A stretch of 64,000 nt of DNA from Pedobacter sp. W3I1 (GCF_030816015.1 NZ_JAUSXN010000001.1:2418001-2482000); one strand, 5' to 3'; positions 43,228-52,308 are shown, counted from the first letter of the stretch. Notes: generated by a model not told the origin, from the sequence alone. Numbers and translations: made by a program.

Positions 43228-43366
43228 ACCGCAAAGAACGCAGAGAGAATAGCGCAGAGGCACAGTGTTGGTGCAAATTTCAAAAGTGATCGTCCTGCTG
43301 AACTCGATTCAGCATCTATTAAATTTATCTATAAAAGATCCTGAAACAAGTTCAGGATGACGAATC
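43228..43366. repeat. Repeats between smc and the UvrD-like helicase gene
   Basis: In the 269-base gap 43150-43418: a TTTAACCGCAAAGAACGCAG-type unit (43228-43262) and a hairpin GTCCTGCTGAACTCGATTC... / GATCCTGAAACAAGTTCAGGATGACGA (read separately), 43291-43366. The former is related to the repeat at 15940. No gene here. Confidence 0.5.
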
Positions 43367-43418
43367 GCTGTTGATTTTATATGTTTCTGATCTTCTGTGA
43401 CCAGATTAAAAATCCGGA

Positions 43419-45722
43419 CTATTTTACAATCATCAGTTTCGCAAACTTAAGCAGTAACTGTTTGTTGCCCAAGCCCTGGAAAAACACCGTTGCCTTAACA
43501 TCTGGTAAGGTTCCTTCTAAGCTGATAATTTTTCCGAAACCGAATTTTTCGTGCTCAACCTCCATACCGCCCTGAAATTCGTGTGGTTGTGAAGGGGTAA
43601 AGCCAGGTGTTGGTACGTGTGCTTTTGCCAAAAGCGACGTTGTTTTCGGACGTACAGGTGGGGCAGAAGTAGTTGCACCAGCGGTTGGTTTCGGTTTGCT
43701 AATGAAATCGCGGGGCTGAGAAGTCCACGATTTACGGTCGTCATCAAAATTGCCGTCAAAGCTGGTTGATTTAGCCGGTTTAACATCCAATTCTAAAAAC
43801 TTCGGACTAATTTCGTTGATGAAACGGCTTGGTTCGCAGTTGGTTAAGGTTCCCCAGCGGTAACGCGAAGTAGCATAGGTAAGTGTTAATTTTACTTCGG
43901 CACGGGTAATGGCCACGTAAAATAAACGGCGCTCTTCTTCTAAATCGGTCCGGTTGGTTAACGACATTTGCGAAGGAAACAGATTTTCTTCCAATCCTAC
44001 AATAAACACGTTTTTAAACTCCAAACCTTTGGCCGAGTGGATCGTCATTAAAGAAACTGTATCTTTATTCTTGTCACCATCTTTATCATCGTTGGTTAAA
44101 AGGGCAACATCTTGCATAAAGATATCAAGGCCTTTTTCTTCAATGTCTTCGCGCTCGGCAAACTCCTTAATACCGTTTAATAATTCTTGAATATTTTCGT
44201 ATCTCGCACGTCCCTCAACGCTATCATCGGTATATAATTCCTTTAAAATGCCTGCATGTTGGGCAATAAACAAAGCCGTATCATAGGCATCGAGCTTTTT
44301 TGCCTCTGCTTGAAAACTTTGCACCATCATGGCAAAATCGTTCAATTGATTGGCTAATCGCCCGTCTACATATTCGTGTGCATTCGAAATTACATCCCAC
44401 ATGGTTTTTTCATGCTGGTCTGCCGCAACAATAATTTTATCAATCGAAGTATCTCCAATACCACGCTTAGGGTAATTGATTACACGTTTTATAGCCTCTT
44501 CATCCTTCGGATTAAAAGTTAAGCGGAAATAAGCAATTAAATCTTTAATCTCTTTACGTTGATAGAAAGACTGACCGCCATAAATCCTATAAGGAATATT
44601 AAGCTTGCGTAAGCCTTCCTCCATAGCCCTGCTTTGTGCATTGGTACGGTATAATATGGCGAAATCTTTGTGCTCGTATCCTTTTGTACTCCGCTCCTGG
44701 ATAATGGCTTCGGCAACCAGCTTGCCTTCTTCATTATCAGTAAAAGCACGAGAAACCTTAATTCTATCTCCTTCAGCATTTTCAGAAAACACGTTTTTTT
44801 CGAGCTGATTTTTGTTGTTGGCGATGATACTGCTTGCAGCATCAACAATATTTTGGGTAGAGCGATAATTCTGCTCTAATTTATAAACCTTTAAATCAGG
44901 ATAATCGCGTTCGAAATTTAAAATATTCTGGATGTTTGCACCCCGGAAAGCATAAATACTCTGTGCATCATCACCCACTACACAAATGTTCTGATAAGCC
45001 GCAGCCAGTTTTTTAACAATAGTATATTGCGAAAAGTTGGTATCCTGGTACTCATCTACCATCAGGTACCTGAATTTCTGCTGATATTTATTTAAAACAT
45101 CAGGATGTTCTTTTAATAAAATATTGGTTTTGAACAACAAATCGTCGAAATCCATTGCTCCAGCTCTAAAACAGCGCTTAGCATAGGTTTCGTAAATCTG
45201 GCCAATCAGAGGGCGTTTATTCTGAATATCTTCGGCCTGTATCTGGTCGTTAGCCTGATATTCGCCCCAGGATATTAAATTATTTTTGGCTGATGAAATT
45301 CTATTGAAAACAAAGTTCGCTGCATATAATTTATCATCCAGCTGCATTTCTTTCAAAATCGCACGAATTACACTTTTACTATCATCCGTATCGTAAATGG
45401 TAAAATTGCTCGGATAACCTATTTTCTCGGCTTCTACGCGTAAAATTTTTGCAAAAACAGAGTGAAAAGTACCCATCCAAATATTTTTTGCCTCTGCACC
45501 AACCACTTTGCCAATACGCTCGCGCATATCTTTACTCGCTTTGTTGGTAAAGGTTAAAACCAAAATGTTAAATGGGTCGGTACCGGTTTGAATCAGGTGG
45601 GCTACACGATAGGTAATTACCCTGGTTTTGCCCGAACCTGCACCTGCAACAATCATTACTGGTCCTTTTGTGTTCTCTACTGCTGCTCTTTGTTGTGGGT
45701 TTAATCCTGCTAAATAATCCAA
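43419..45722 (-). CDS. UvrD/PcrA-family DNA helicase
   Basis: A superfamily 1A 3'-5' helicase for nucleotide excision or replication-fork repair. Motifs in order: the Q motif LNPQQRAAV, Walker A GAGSGKTRV near residue 26, Walker B LMVDEYQDTNFSQY near 218, QNYRSTQNI near 275, IPYRIYGGQSFYQRKEIKDL near 375, VSLMTIHSAKGLEFKNVFI near 555, and LFYVAITRA near 610. The tail ends in GFGKIISLEG, a Tudor-like domain of PcrA-type proteins. I chose TTG at 45722: it is preceded at the right distance by AGGAG, and gives LDYLAGLNPQQRAAV, the family start; an upstream TTG at 45758 would add 12 odd residues. Confidence 0.9.
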   Translation of the reverse strand: MDYLAGLNPQQRAAVENTKGPVMIVAGAGSGKTRVITYRVAHLIQTGTDPFNILVLTFTNKASKDMRERIGKVVGAEAKNIWMGTFHSVFAKILRVEAEKIGYPSNFTIYDTDDSKSVIRAILKEMQLDDKLYAANFVFNRISSAKNNLISWGEYQANDQIQAEDIQNKRPLIGQIYETYAKRCFRAGAMDFDDLLFKTNILLKEHPDVLNKYQQKFRYLMVDEYQDTNFSQYTIVKKLAAAYQNICVVGDDAQSIYAFRGANIQNILNFERDYPDLKVYKLEQNYRSTQNIVDAASSIIANNKNQLEKNVFSENAEGDRIKVSRAFTDNEEGKLVAEAIIQERSTKGYEHKDFAILYRTNAQSRAMEEGLRKLNIPYRIYGGQSFYQRKEIKDLIAYFRLTFNPKDEEAIKRVINYPKRGIGDTSIDKIIVAADQHEKTMWDVISNAHEYVDGRLANQLNDFAMMVQSFQAEAKKLDAYDTALFIAQHAGILKELYTDDSVEGRARYENIQELLNGIKEFAEREDIEEKGLDIFMQDVALLTNDDKDGDKNKDTVSLMTIHSAKGLEFKNVFIVGLEENLFPSQMSLTNRTDLEEERRLFYVAITRAEVKLTLTYATSRYRWGTLTNCEPSRFINEISPKFLELDVKPAKSTSFDGNFDDDRKSWTSQPRDFISKPKPTAGATTSAPPVRPKTTSLLAKAHVPTPGFTPSQPHEFQGGMEVEHEKFGFGKIISLEGTLPDVKATVFFQGLGNKQLLLKFAKLMIVK

Positions 45723-46282
45723 ATCGGCTCCTGTTTTTTTGAGGTTCAAAAATAACAATTCCTATCGCTTTTTGCCAAATTTGTTAGTAATTAGTTAAAA
45801 ATCCAACTGATCGTCCTAGCCATTCGTCATTCTGAGCTTGTTTCAGAATCAACTATTCGGTATAGCTTATGCCCCTTATCTATCTTATATGGTAAAGTGC
45901 ACCTTGTTTTTATCGGGGCTAATATGGCTATCGTAGATCTGCTTCTTTGGTTTTTAGAAAAGCTACATTAGTATTTCATAGGGTTCTGTAGCCCTTTGCT
46001 TTGCTCATACTGCTGCAGGCATTGCCCACAAGGCCGGTATCCGCTTCGCCAAGGTTTATGTAGATTGGGTTTGTGCTACTATTGAGGGATTAAAACCCAC
46101 AGCTTTATATATCCGGTCGTCATTCTGAACTTGGTTCAGAATCTATCCTGCTTTTATTGATGTTAAATACCTTCTATGATCAAAAGAAATAGTCTTTGGG
46201 GACACACAGGCTATGGTAATCTTGTATTTCTGCCAGAATTGCATTCTATTTATTTGGGTATAGAATTTGATATGCTATCGTA
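45723..46282. repeat. Repeat-rich gap between helicase and DUF493 genes
   Basis: About 560 bases. Short words CGTCATTCTGAGCTTGTTTC at 45826 and CGTCATTCTGAACTTGGTTC at 46119 flank a stretch whose right part (46036-46126, GGTATCCGCTTCGCCAAGG...) is repeated at 47354-47439 (GGTATCCGCTTCTCCAAGG...). No gene is supported. The upstream signals of the DUF493 gene include TATAGAATTTG near 46260. Confidence 0.5.
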
Positions 46283-46606
46283 ATGGAAGAGAAAAAAATA
46301 AATAAGGATATTGAGTTTTCTGATATTCCGGATGGGGCAAATACAGATATTTATGCCAATTTAAAAGAGAAACTTGAAAGTGTGGAGCAGTTTCCAGGTG
46401 TTTACATTTTTAAATTTATTATTACTGGCGGGCGGCATAAAATACAAGACTTACGTACCGTTTTACCTGATGATGAGTTTATTGAGCATGCTTCAAAAAC
46501 CGGGAAATATGTTTCCATTACAGTAAAAAAATATGTGCAAAATGCTGATGAGGTGATTGCTGTTTATAAGCAAGTAGGAAATATCAAGGGGATTATGGTA
46601 CTGTAG
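46283..46606 (+). CDS. DUF493-family protein (YbeD-like)
   Basis: A 107-residue alpha/beta protein of the YbeD/DUF493 family. The core reads LKEKLESVEQFPGVYIFKFII near residue 30, GKYVSITVKKYVQNADEVIAVYKQV near 75 and ends KGIMVL, the usual ending. The fold is ferredoxin-like; the biological role of YbeD proteins is not settled. It is isolated between two repeat-rich gaps, with no operon partner. Confidence 0.85.
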   Translation: MEEKKINKDIEFSDIPDGANTDIYANLKEKLESVEQFPGVYIFKFIITGGRHKIQDLRTVLPDDEFIEHASKTGKYVSITVKKYVQNADEVIAVYKQVGNIKGIMVL

Positions 46607-46713
46607 ACTTCTGTATATCAAATACATGATTCGATCGAGGATTTTTTAAGATTCATAAATCACAAACAAAAGCCCTTCGACTACGCTATCAATAACAGAT
46701 TCAAAAGAAAGGT

Positions 46714-46810
46714 CGTCATTGCGAGGAGGAACGACGAAGCAATCTTTCACGCTAGTGATCCTTGCCATAAAGATTGCCTCGTCGGCTGAAAAAGCCTTCT
46801 CGCAATGACG
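46714..46810. repeat. Hairpin repeat, CGTCATTGCGAGG family
   Basis: CGTCATTGCGAGGAGGAACG at the left and CTTCTCGCAATGACG at the right give a long hairpin; inner arms GCAATCTTT / AAAGATTGC pair as well. Similar hairpins are widespread in bacterial genomes. One copy is seen here. Confidence 0.7.
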
Positions 46811-46984
46811 ATAATCTGAGGAGATTTAACCTTTTAAATTCACTTCTTATTAATATTGATTTTTATACAATAAATTATGCCTCAGGGTGACCTCTTTTTG
46901 CGATTTATCACTTAACTTAATGATATTAGGGTACCACTTCACCCAGGGCTAAGTGGCCAAAACCGTATTTCATTTTTGAGGCTA

Positions 46985-47075
46985 CTTGCGCACCTACGCT
47001 GTTCGTAAACCTGATGGCAGCGGCAGCCCCGAAGCATGAGGGCTACAGCGAACAGCAGGACTGCAATCTCCAATG
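46985..47075. repeat. AAACCTGATGG repeat unit
   Basis: CGCTGTTCGTAAACCTGATG pairs with the later AGCGAACAGCAGGACTG through GCTGTTCG / CGAACAGC. Words match the units near 5605, 12440 and 54300. It lies in the long gap 46607-47465, with no gene. Confidence 0.5.
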
Positions 47076-47210
47076 AAAAACCATTCTTTCATTTCCAATC
47101 AATAAAAAAATTATATCGCCTAATTTTCATTTTCGGAGCGTAATCAAATTGGTTCCATTTTCGCTTTACAATTTGATTCGTCGTGCCTCCTTGCTGCAGG
47201 GTAATGCTCA

Positions 47211-47350
47211 ATGTCATTAAGTTAAGCACCGCGGTTGTCAGTCTGAGCGTAGTCGAAGACTTCTTGAAAGTTGATAAAACGTAAATAAATGCCCTTCGAC
47301 TACGCTCAGGGTGACTTCTTTTTGCTATTTATCCCTTAACTTAATGATAT
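47211..47350. mobile_element. MITE-like element with ATTAAGTTAAG ends
   Basis: ATGTCATTAAGTTAAG (47211-47226) is mirrored by CTTAACTTAATGATAT (47335-47350), one mismatch in 16. Inside, CAGTCTGAGCGTAGTCGAAG pairs with CTTCGACTACGCTCAGGGTG. The 140 bases have no frame. A right half of the same element (ACCTCTTTTTGCG...CTTAACTTAATGATATTAGGGT) occurs at 46889-46933, and a left half (GTCATTAAGTTAAGTATAAG) at 54617-54666. Confidence 0.6.
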
Positions 47351-47465
47351 TAGGGTATCCGCTTCTCCAAGGTTTATATCATTTAGTTTGTGCTACTATC
47401 GAAGGTTTAAAACCTTCTATATATTCGTTCGTCATTCAAATTGTCCAGATGAATACATATAATAG

Positions 47466-47819
47466 TTAAACAGAGCCATTTTTAACGGCCCAATCTACCA
47501 TCGAATCTAGTACCTGAAACAGCTCCTGCCCCGACTTCGTGAGGCTGTACGTAACTACTGGAGGAATAACGGCTTGTGCATCCCGATGAACAAGGTCATC
47601 ATTTTGCAGTTGTTTTAAGTGTTGTATAAGCATTTTTTCAGTTATCTGTGGTATAGCACGTTTTAATTCGCTATAACGTTTTGGTCCACTCATTAAATGA
47701 AAAATAATAATCGGTTTCCAATAACCTCCAATTTTTTCCATTACAAAAGTAACAGGGCAACTGGTTAGCGCTATGCCTTTATTAAAATTACGGGTCGAAC
47801 TTTCTTTAACAGCTGTCAT
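47466..47819 (-). CDS. HxlR-family transcriptional regulator
   Basis: A 117-residue winged-helix regulator. Motifs include ALTSCPVTFVMEKIGGYWKPIIIFHLM with the family Cys (CPV) near residue 15-20, the wHTH ELKRAIPQITEKMLIQHLKQL near 62, and GLVHRDAQ-type LVHRDAQAVIPPVVTYSLT near 85. Members sense electrophiles or oxidation through that Cys. I chose ATG 47819 (MTAVKESSTRN) over an upstream ATG at 47894, since the extra 25 residues do not fit the family and overlap the promoter of the divergent gene. It shares an intergenic region with the NmrA-like gene, which it likely controls. Confidence 0.85.
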   Translation of the reverse strand: MTAVKESSTRNFNKGIALTSCPVTFVMEKIGGYWKPIIIFHLMSGPKRYSELKRAIPQITEKMLIQHLKQLQNDDLVHRDAQAVIPPVVTYSLTKSGQELFQVLDSMVDWAVKNGSV

Positions 47820-47835
47820 GGTTACATACTTTGGG

Positions 47836-47874
47836 GTAAGTACTTGTATAAAAGTAAGTACAAATATAACTTTG
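47836..47874 (+). promoter_or_regulatory. Promoter and likely HxlR operator of the NmrA-like gene
   Basis: TTG (47844-47846) and TAACTTTG (47867-47874) are 20 bases apart, matching a Bacteroidota promoter. GTAAGTAC occurs twice as direct repeats at 47836-47843 and 47854-47861, centred 18 bases apart, one touching the -33 box. ATG follows at 47901. Confidence 0.6.
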
Positions 47875-47900
47875 TATTCAATATTTAAAAACAAAAAATC

Positions 47901-48785
47901 ATGAAAATAACATTAACAGGATCAACAGGTAATATTACAAAGCCGCTTGCCGAAATATTAGTAGCTAAAGGCCACGAAGTAAAAATTATTAGCAGCAAGC
48001 CCGATAGGGCCGAAGAAATTAAATCGCTTGGCGCAATACCATTAATTGGAAGTGTAAGCGACACCGAATTTTTAAAAGAAGCCTTTTCCGGGGCTGATGC
48101 TATCTACACCATGGTCCCACCAAATTTTGCGGCGCCAAAATTTAGGGCATATATTAAAAGTATTGGCGAAAATTATGCTGTTGCCATAAAAGAGTCGAGG
48201 GTTAAAAAAGTAGTGAATTTAAGCAGTTTAGGTGCAGATCTGCCAGATGGAACCGGGCCAATTGCCGGATTGTATGACGTAGAAAACATCTTTGCCACAT
48301 TAAATGGGGTAGATGTAAAACATTTGCGTGCTGGTTATTTCTATATTAACTTTTTAGCCAATATCGATATGGTTAAACATGCAAATATATTAGGGTCTAA
48401 TTTTGGTGCTGATGCAAAACTGGTTTTGGTGCATCCCCGCAACATTGCAGAGGTAGCTGCCGAAGTATTGGAAAGTAATTTTACAGGCAAAACTATACAG
48501 TATGTAGCCAGTGATGATGAAAATACGCCTGCTGATGTTGCAAAAGTATTAGGTACTGCAATTGGTAAACCAGAGTTGCCATGGATAGAATTTAGCGATG
48601 AAGATGCATTTAACGGAATGGTGGGAGCGGGTTTACCTGAAGAAATAGCTAAAAACTATGTAGAAATGGGCGATGCGATCAGAAGCAATAAACTTTTTGT
48701 AGATTATTATAAAAACAGGCCTGTTTTAGGTAGCATTAAACTTAAAGATTTTGCTGCTGAGTTTGCTGCGGCATATCAGAATTAA
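47901..48785 (+). CDS. NmrA/SDR-family NAD(P)-binding protein
   Basis: A 294-residue atypical short-chain dehydrogenase, similar to quinone oxidoreductase QorB and NmrA-type sensors. The N-terminus ITLTGSTGNITKPLAEILVAKGHEV has the Rossmann GxTGxxG loop, then AIYTMVPPNF, VVNLSSLGADL, GPIAGLYDVENI, LRAGYFYINFL, and a C-terminal substrate part. It lacks a clear YxxxK catalytic pair, so binding or reduction of an electrophilic quinone is an inference. The divergent HxlR gene upstream fits a quinone- or electrophile-response module. Confidence 0.85.
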   Translation: MKITLTGSTGNITKPLAEILVAKGHEVKIISSKPDRAEEIKSLGAIPLIGSVSDTEFLKEAFSGADAIYTMVPPNFAAPKFRAYIKSIGENYAVAIKESRVKKVVNLSSLGADLPDGTGPIAGLYDVENIFATLNGVDVKHLRAGYFYINFLANIDMVKHANILGSNFGADAKLVLVHPRNIAEVAAEVLESNFTGKTIQYVASDDENTPADVAKVLGTAIGKPELPWIEFSDEDAFNGMVGAGLPEEIAKNYVEMGDAIRSNKLFVDYYKNRPVLGSIKLKDFAAEFAAAYQN

Positions 48786-48796
48786 TTGAATTATAG

Positions 48797-48826
48797 CAGC
48801 TGCCTTGGATTTAAACCTGGCAGCTG
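48797..48826 (+). terminator. Bidirectional terminator of the NmrA-like gene
   Basis: CAGCTGCC (48797-48804) pairs with GGCAGCTG (48819-48826), followed by TTATTTTTAT on the plus strand. It stands between two convergent genes (stops at 48785 and 48833), so it may serve both. Confidence 0.75.
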
Positions 48827-48832
48827 TTATTT

Positions 48833-49198
48833 TTATATGGCCACACAACTTCCCGCAATTACTTTCGATTCCTGATCAAACAACTTCCAGATTCTTAAAT
48901 AGCTGAAAATACCTTCAATGGATTGTGAATTATATACTGCCTTTAGCTCAATTTTCACACTAACAACTGCAGTATCGTTAATCAGATTAATTTGCTGTTC
49001 AGCCGGTAAAATAGAATTTACAACCATATTTCCGGATGTATAAGTTTCCATATCCATAGCTTTTGTTATGGTTATTCCATTGGGCAGGTTAAAAAGTAAA
49101 TCTTCATGTAAAAGCAGATCCAGCTCCTCAATATCACCATTTTGTATGGCCGTTAATAATCTATCTTCATTTAAAATGATCTGTTCCCTGGTATTCAT
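48833..49198 (-). CDS. DUF4440/SnoaL-like NTF2-fold protein
   Basis: A 121-residue cone-fold protein. It begins with a helix (EQIILNEDRLLTAIQNGDIEELDLLLHEDLLF, read in parts), then FNLPNGITITKAMDMETY, and a beta-sheet part with INDTAVVSVKIELKAVYN and FSYLRIWKLFDQESKVIAGSC. This is the SnoaL/DUF4440 pattern. Catalytic role unknown. It has a small gap to the membrane protein gene upstream (27 bases), so co-transcription with the two PH-domain genes is possible. Confidence 0.75.
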   Translation of the reverse strand: MNTREQIILNEDRLLTAIQNGDIEELDLLLHEDLLFNLPNGITITKAMDMETYTSGNMVVNSILPAEQQINLINDTAVVSVKIELKAVYNSQSIEGIFSYLRIWKLFDQESKVIAGSCVAI

Positions 49199-49225
49199 AT
49201 TAATTGTTTCTAACTCTTTAAAAGC

Positions 49226-50731
49226 TTACATCCAATTCTCATTTTTATGCTCTACCTGATACAGCCAGTAATTTACCAGCTGTTTAATTTCGGTATAATT
49301 GCCATATTTAAAATGAATCTGACCTGCAGCCGTGTGTAAGGTGAGATGGCCAACATCAACTCCTTTATGCCATGGGTATTGAAAAGTAGTAATGGCCTGA
49401 ATTTTATTTGGCACTACAATTTCGTTCGAAATATCCCAAATTCCGCTGGTTTTAATGATGAAATCTTGACTTACTGCAATCCGATGCCGGCGGTAGCTGA
49501 TATAAATCATCAAAACGCCAATGATGAAATAAGCAATTGATGCACCGATATAAGGTTTAACCTCAGGGATGTTAAACGCAATGATTAAAAATGCCACAAC
49601 CGGTAAAATCAGTTTAAAGAAGATCGGTAAATTCAAAAACCGCCAGTCAGGGATAAATGTTTTTGCTTTTAAAGGTGTCTGGCCCAATATCATTTTTAAC
49701 AATTCATCCCGTTCGCCAGGGTTACATCCCGGAATTTCTAAAGTGTTTCCCTGCATTTCATGCCCTTTTTTACTTTGACCAAAATGAGCCTGCTTTAAAC
49801 TCATGTTCAGCATGTTCATCTTTTTCTGAAAGTAGTTCTGGCTGTATTTGGTAATCTGGACTTTGTTTGGACTAATCAAAGTGTTTTTCTTGGCAATCAG
49901 CCCTGAAGAGAGTAAGAGTGTGTTTTTATGTTCACTAATTTCGAGTTCGAAATACTTGTAAAAGGTTCTAACCAGGTTAATAATTAACAGTACAATTAAA
50001 AGGCACGCAATTAAGATAAAAACCGTAACAATTGTTAACATACCTGTTACCGCGCTTTGAATCTCATCTTTATTAATTTTAAAAGCATCAAGCAACTGCC
50101 TTCCCTCATAAATAACGGTGTAAAAAAAAGCAGCAAGTAAAGCTAAACTTTGTCCGTAATTAGAGGTTAGTCCAACTTTAAACAAAGTCCAGGCACTTAT
50201 TTTTAAAAATGGTGCTTCTTCTGTCTTGTCGTTTTCGTGCGCTATTTCTAATGGTGTTTCAATTACTGCTTTTCCGTTTAATAAATGTTCTTTAAGGTTA
50301 TAGGCCGAAGTTTCATTGATGGCCTTTATGCTCACTTCTTCTCCATGAGCACCAGCAGTATCGATTTTTAAACCATAAACACCGATAATTTTCTGCAAAA
50401 TATTCTGGTTAATGTTTACCTGTTGTATTTTATCGAGCTGAATAATTACCTGATCCCGATTGAATATCCCCTTATTCACCACAAATTCCTGCTTTTCCTT
50501 ATCCAGAAAGAACGTAAATTTTAAATACCATAAATAAGCAAATACAAAACTGAATACAATGATAGCAGAAATGCCTAACAGGAGATAGGTAAAAGAAGTG
50601 CCCGACATTTTTACAAACGCGATAATGAATAAGAAAAAACTCGCCTTGCCAATTTTTAGCATGGTATGAGCGCCCATTATGATGATACCAAAGGCCGATT
50701 CACGCTGTGGTTTGCTAAAATCGTTATTCAT
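49226..50731 (-). CDS. PH-domain membrane protein (YdbT-like)
   Basis: A 501-residue protein with three bacterial PH (bPH2) domains and several membrane helices. The first domain has VNKGIFNRDQVIIQLDKIQQVN near 85 and VYGLKIDTAGAHGEEV; the second has SSGLIAKKNTLISPNKVQITK; the third, IIKTSGIWDISNEIVVPNKIQAI. Helices are seen near 15-65, 190-265 and 370-415. YdbT/YdbS pairs of Bacillus are induced by cationic envelope stress, but a role in this organism is an inference. Its start overlaps the next gene (50724) by eight bases, so both are coupled. Confidence 0.85.
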   Translation of the reverse strand: MNNDFSKPQRESAFGIIIMGAHTMLKIGKASFFLFIIAFVKMSGTSFTYLLLGISAIIVFSFVFAYLWYLKFTFFLDKEKQEFVVNKGIFNRDQVIIQLDKIQQVNINQNILQKIIGVYGLKIDTAGAHGEEVSIKAINETSAYNLKEHLLNGKAVIETPLEIAHENDKTEEAPFLKISAWTLFKVGLTSNYGQSLALLAAFFYTVIYEGRQLLDAFKINKDEIQSAVTGMLTIVTVFILIACLLIVLLIINLVRTFYKYFELEISEHKNTLLLSSGLIAKKNTLISPNKVQITKYSQNYFQKKMNMLNMSLKQAHFGQSKKGHEMQGNTLEIPGCNPGERDELLKMILGQTPLKAKTFIPDWRFLNLPIFFKLILPVVAFLIIAFNIPEVKPYIGASIAYFIIGVLMIYISYRRHRIAVSQDFIIKTSGIWDISNEIVVPNKIQAITTFQYPWHKGVDVGHLTLHTAAGQIHFKYGNYTEIKQLVNYWLYQVEHKNENWM

Positions 50732-51278
50732 TGGGATTCAATTCAGTTGTTGGGTTTTCAAGCAAGTCTAATTTTTTCAAAAGCAGGTCTCTAATCCGCT
50801 TTGCCTCATCAATTGCAATGCCCGAAATATGGATATGCCCCGTTTGGCCACCCGCGGTAAATAGTTGTAACGACCCTAATTTGTACATTCTGGAAAAAAT
50901 CCCTTCATTTAATTCGATATGTTGAATCCTGTTTAAAGGAACAATTGTTGTCGATTCGGCAATAATCCCACTCTTGTATATTACATCATGCGTGCGGATA
51001 GCATAACCCCGTTTCTTAAAACTGGCGCGAAAGAGTAACGAGAAGATGGCTAATAAAACAAAATAAAGAGGGATAATCCATTTTGCATTTGGTTTTACCT
51101 CATCGATAAAGAATAGAAGTATAGCAATAGTTATTCCCAGCAGGCCAAAAAAGATCAACAGATTAATACAGATGATTTTCCAATAATCGGGATGTGGTCG
51201 GCTTAACTGAATGTCTTCATATTTTGGAAGAAGATCGAGATCAATAACTTCATTGGTGAAAAGTGTCTCAGTAGTCAT
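50724..51278 (-). CDS. PH-domain membrane protein (YdbS-like)
   Basis: A 184-residue protein with two membrane helices (residues 35-58 and 69-88) and one bPH2 domain: IRTHDVIYKSGIIAESTTIVPLNRIQHIELNEGIF (read in parts: YKSGIIAES, TIVPLNRIQHIELN), then LQLFTAGGQTGHIHISGI. It overlaps the YdbT-like gene by eight bases and precedes it in the operon, like ydbS-ydbT in Bacillus. The first residues are polar and the start at 51278 is the only good one. Confidence 0.85.
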   Translation of the reverse strand: MTTETLFTNEVIDLDLLPKYEDIQLSRPHPDYWKIICINLLIFFGLLGITIAILLFFIDEVKPNAKWIIPLYFVLLAIFSLLFRASFKKRGYAIRTHDVIYKSGIIAESTTIVPLNRIQHIELNEGIFSRMYKLGSLQLFTAGGQTGHIHISGIAIDEAKRIRDLLLKKLDLLENPTTELNPNE

Positions 51279-51333
51279 GGTTAAAGGTATAAAACATATT
51301 AATCTATAAATAGACTAATGTTTAAATCTTTTG

Positions 51334-52308
51334 TTACCTCGCAACAATAAACTTTTTTGCAGCGTTGTATTGACCGGAATCGGAAGAGATTTTGAAGAAA
51401 TAAATGCCGGGAACAAAAGTAGCGGTATTAATTTCTAACGTGTGTTTTCCCGTATTAAGGTATTCGTTTACTACTGTTTTAACCAATCGGCCCATTAAAT
51501 CGTAAATCTGAACATTAATCTTATCCGATTCTGGCAAAACTATATCAATAAATGTTTGCATGGCGGCAGGATTCGGGTAATTCTGAGTAACAGTAAACTT
51601 CAAAAATTTATCAAAAATTGCTTTATTAATGGCGTCGAAAATAACGTAGCTCACCAATCTGTAACCGCGTGCATTTGGATGAAATGCATCCTGATAAAGT
51701 GAAAAATCGCGTCTCATAGCCGCATTTACATCCGCTAAATATATTTTATACTCTATCGCTAATTTTCTGTATGCCGTATTAAGGTTCCTTATATTGGTAT
51801 TTACAGCAACATAACTTTTAATGGTTCTATCATCAACAAACTGAAGTGTACACAAAATTGGGATTAATTTCTGCTTAAGGCTAGCTGTAATCAAAACCCG
51901 CATATTAGCAACGGTTTCGGCTATACTTCCTTTGCCTGCCGCTATCGCAACAGCATCATTAATGCCCATATCAATTACAATAAAGCCTGTTCTATTGGCT
52001 ATTGCATTATCAATTCTGAGCAAACCCTGAAAAGTAGTCTGGCCACCAATACCATGATTGGTAATATCCACTATCTTGTTCGTATAACAATTTGTAAAAT
52101 TGTTCTGGAGCATGGTTTGAAAACCAAGGCCATTTACACCTTCTACCGTGCTAGCTCCAAAGGTTACAATATTTATACTGTCTTTCGAATAATATTGGGC
52201 TGCTTCCGGGCAACTTACACGAGTGGGGTTTTGCCCTTGAACTAACGATGGGATACAGACAACAAGAAGCAGCAGCAGAGATTGAAATACTTTTGCGCTA
52301 AACTTCAT
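51334..52308 (-). CDS. SGNH/GDSL hydrolase with T9SS sorting domain
   Basis: A 324-residue secreted esterase-like protein. Signal peptide at 1-25 (SLLLLLVVCIPSLVQGQ). The SGNH part shows IVTFGASTVEGVNG (block I Ser), GHGIGGQTTFQGLLR (block II Gly), IDMGINDAVA (block III Asn), and DAFHPNARGYR (block V Asp-His). The last 80 residues are a type IX secretion system C-terminal domain: VTQNYPNPAAMQ, NVQIYDLMGRLVKTV, and GIYFFKISS with KKFIVAR at the end. The protein is exported and either released or anchored at the outer surface. Substrate unknown, presumably a carbohydrate ester. Confidence 0.9.
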   Translation of the reverse strand: MKFSAKVFQSLLLLLVVCIPSLVQGQNPTRVSCPEAAQYYSKDSINIVTFGASTVEGVNGLGFQTMLQNNFTNCYTNKIVDITNHGIGGQTTFQGLLRIDNAIANRTGFIVIDMGINDAVAIAAGKGSIAETVANMRVLITASLKQKLIPILCTLQFVDDRTIKSYVAVNTNIRNLNTAYRKLAIEYKIYLADVNAAMRRDFSLYQDAFHPNARGYRLVSYVIFDAINKAIFDKFLKFTVTQNYPNPAAMQTFIDIVLPESDKINVQIYDLMGRLVKTVVNEYLNTGKHTLEINTATFVPGIYFFKISSDSGQYNAAKKFIVAR

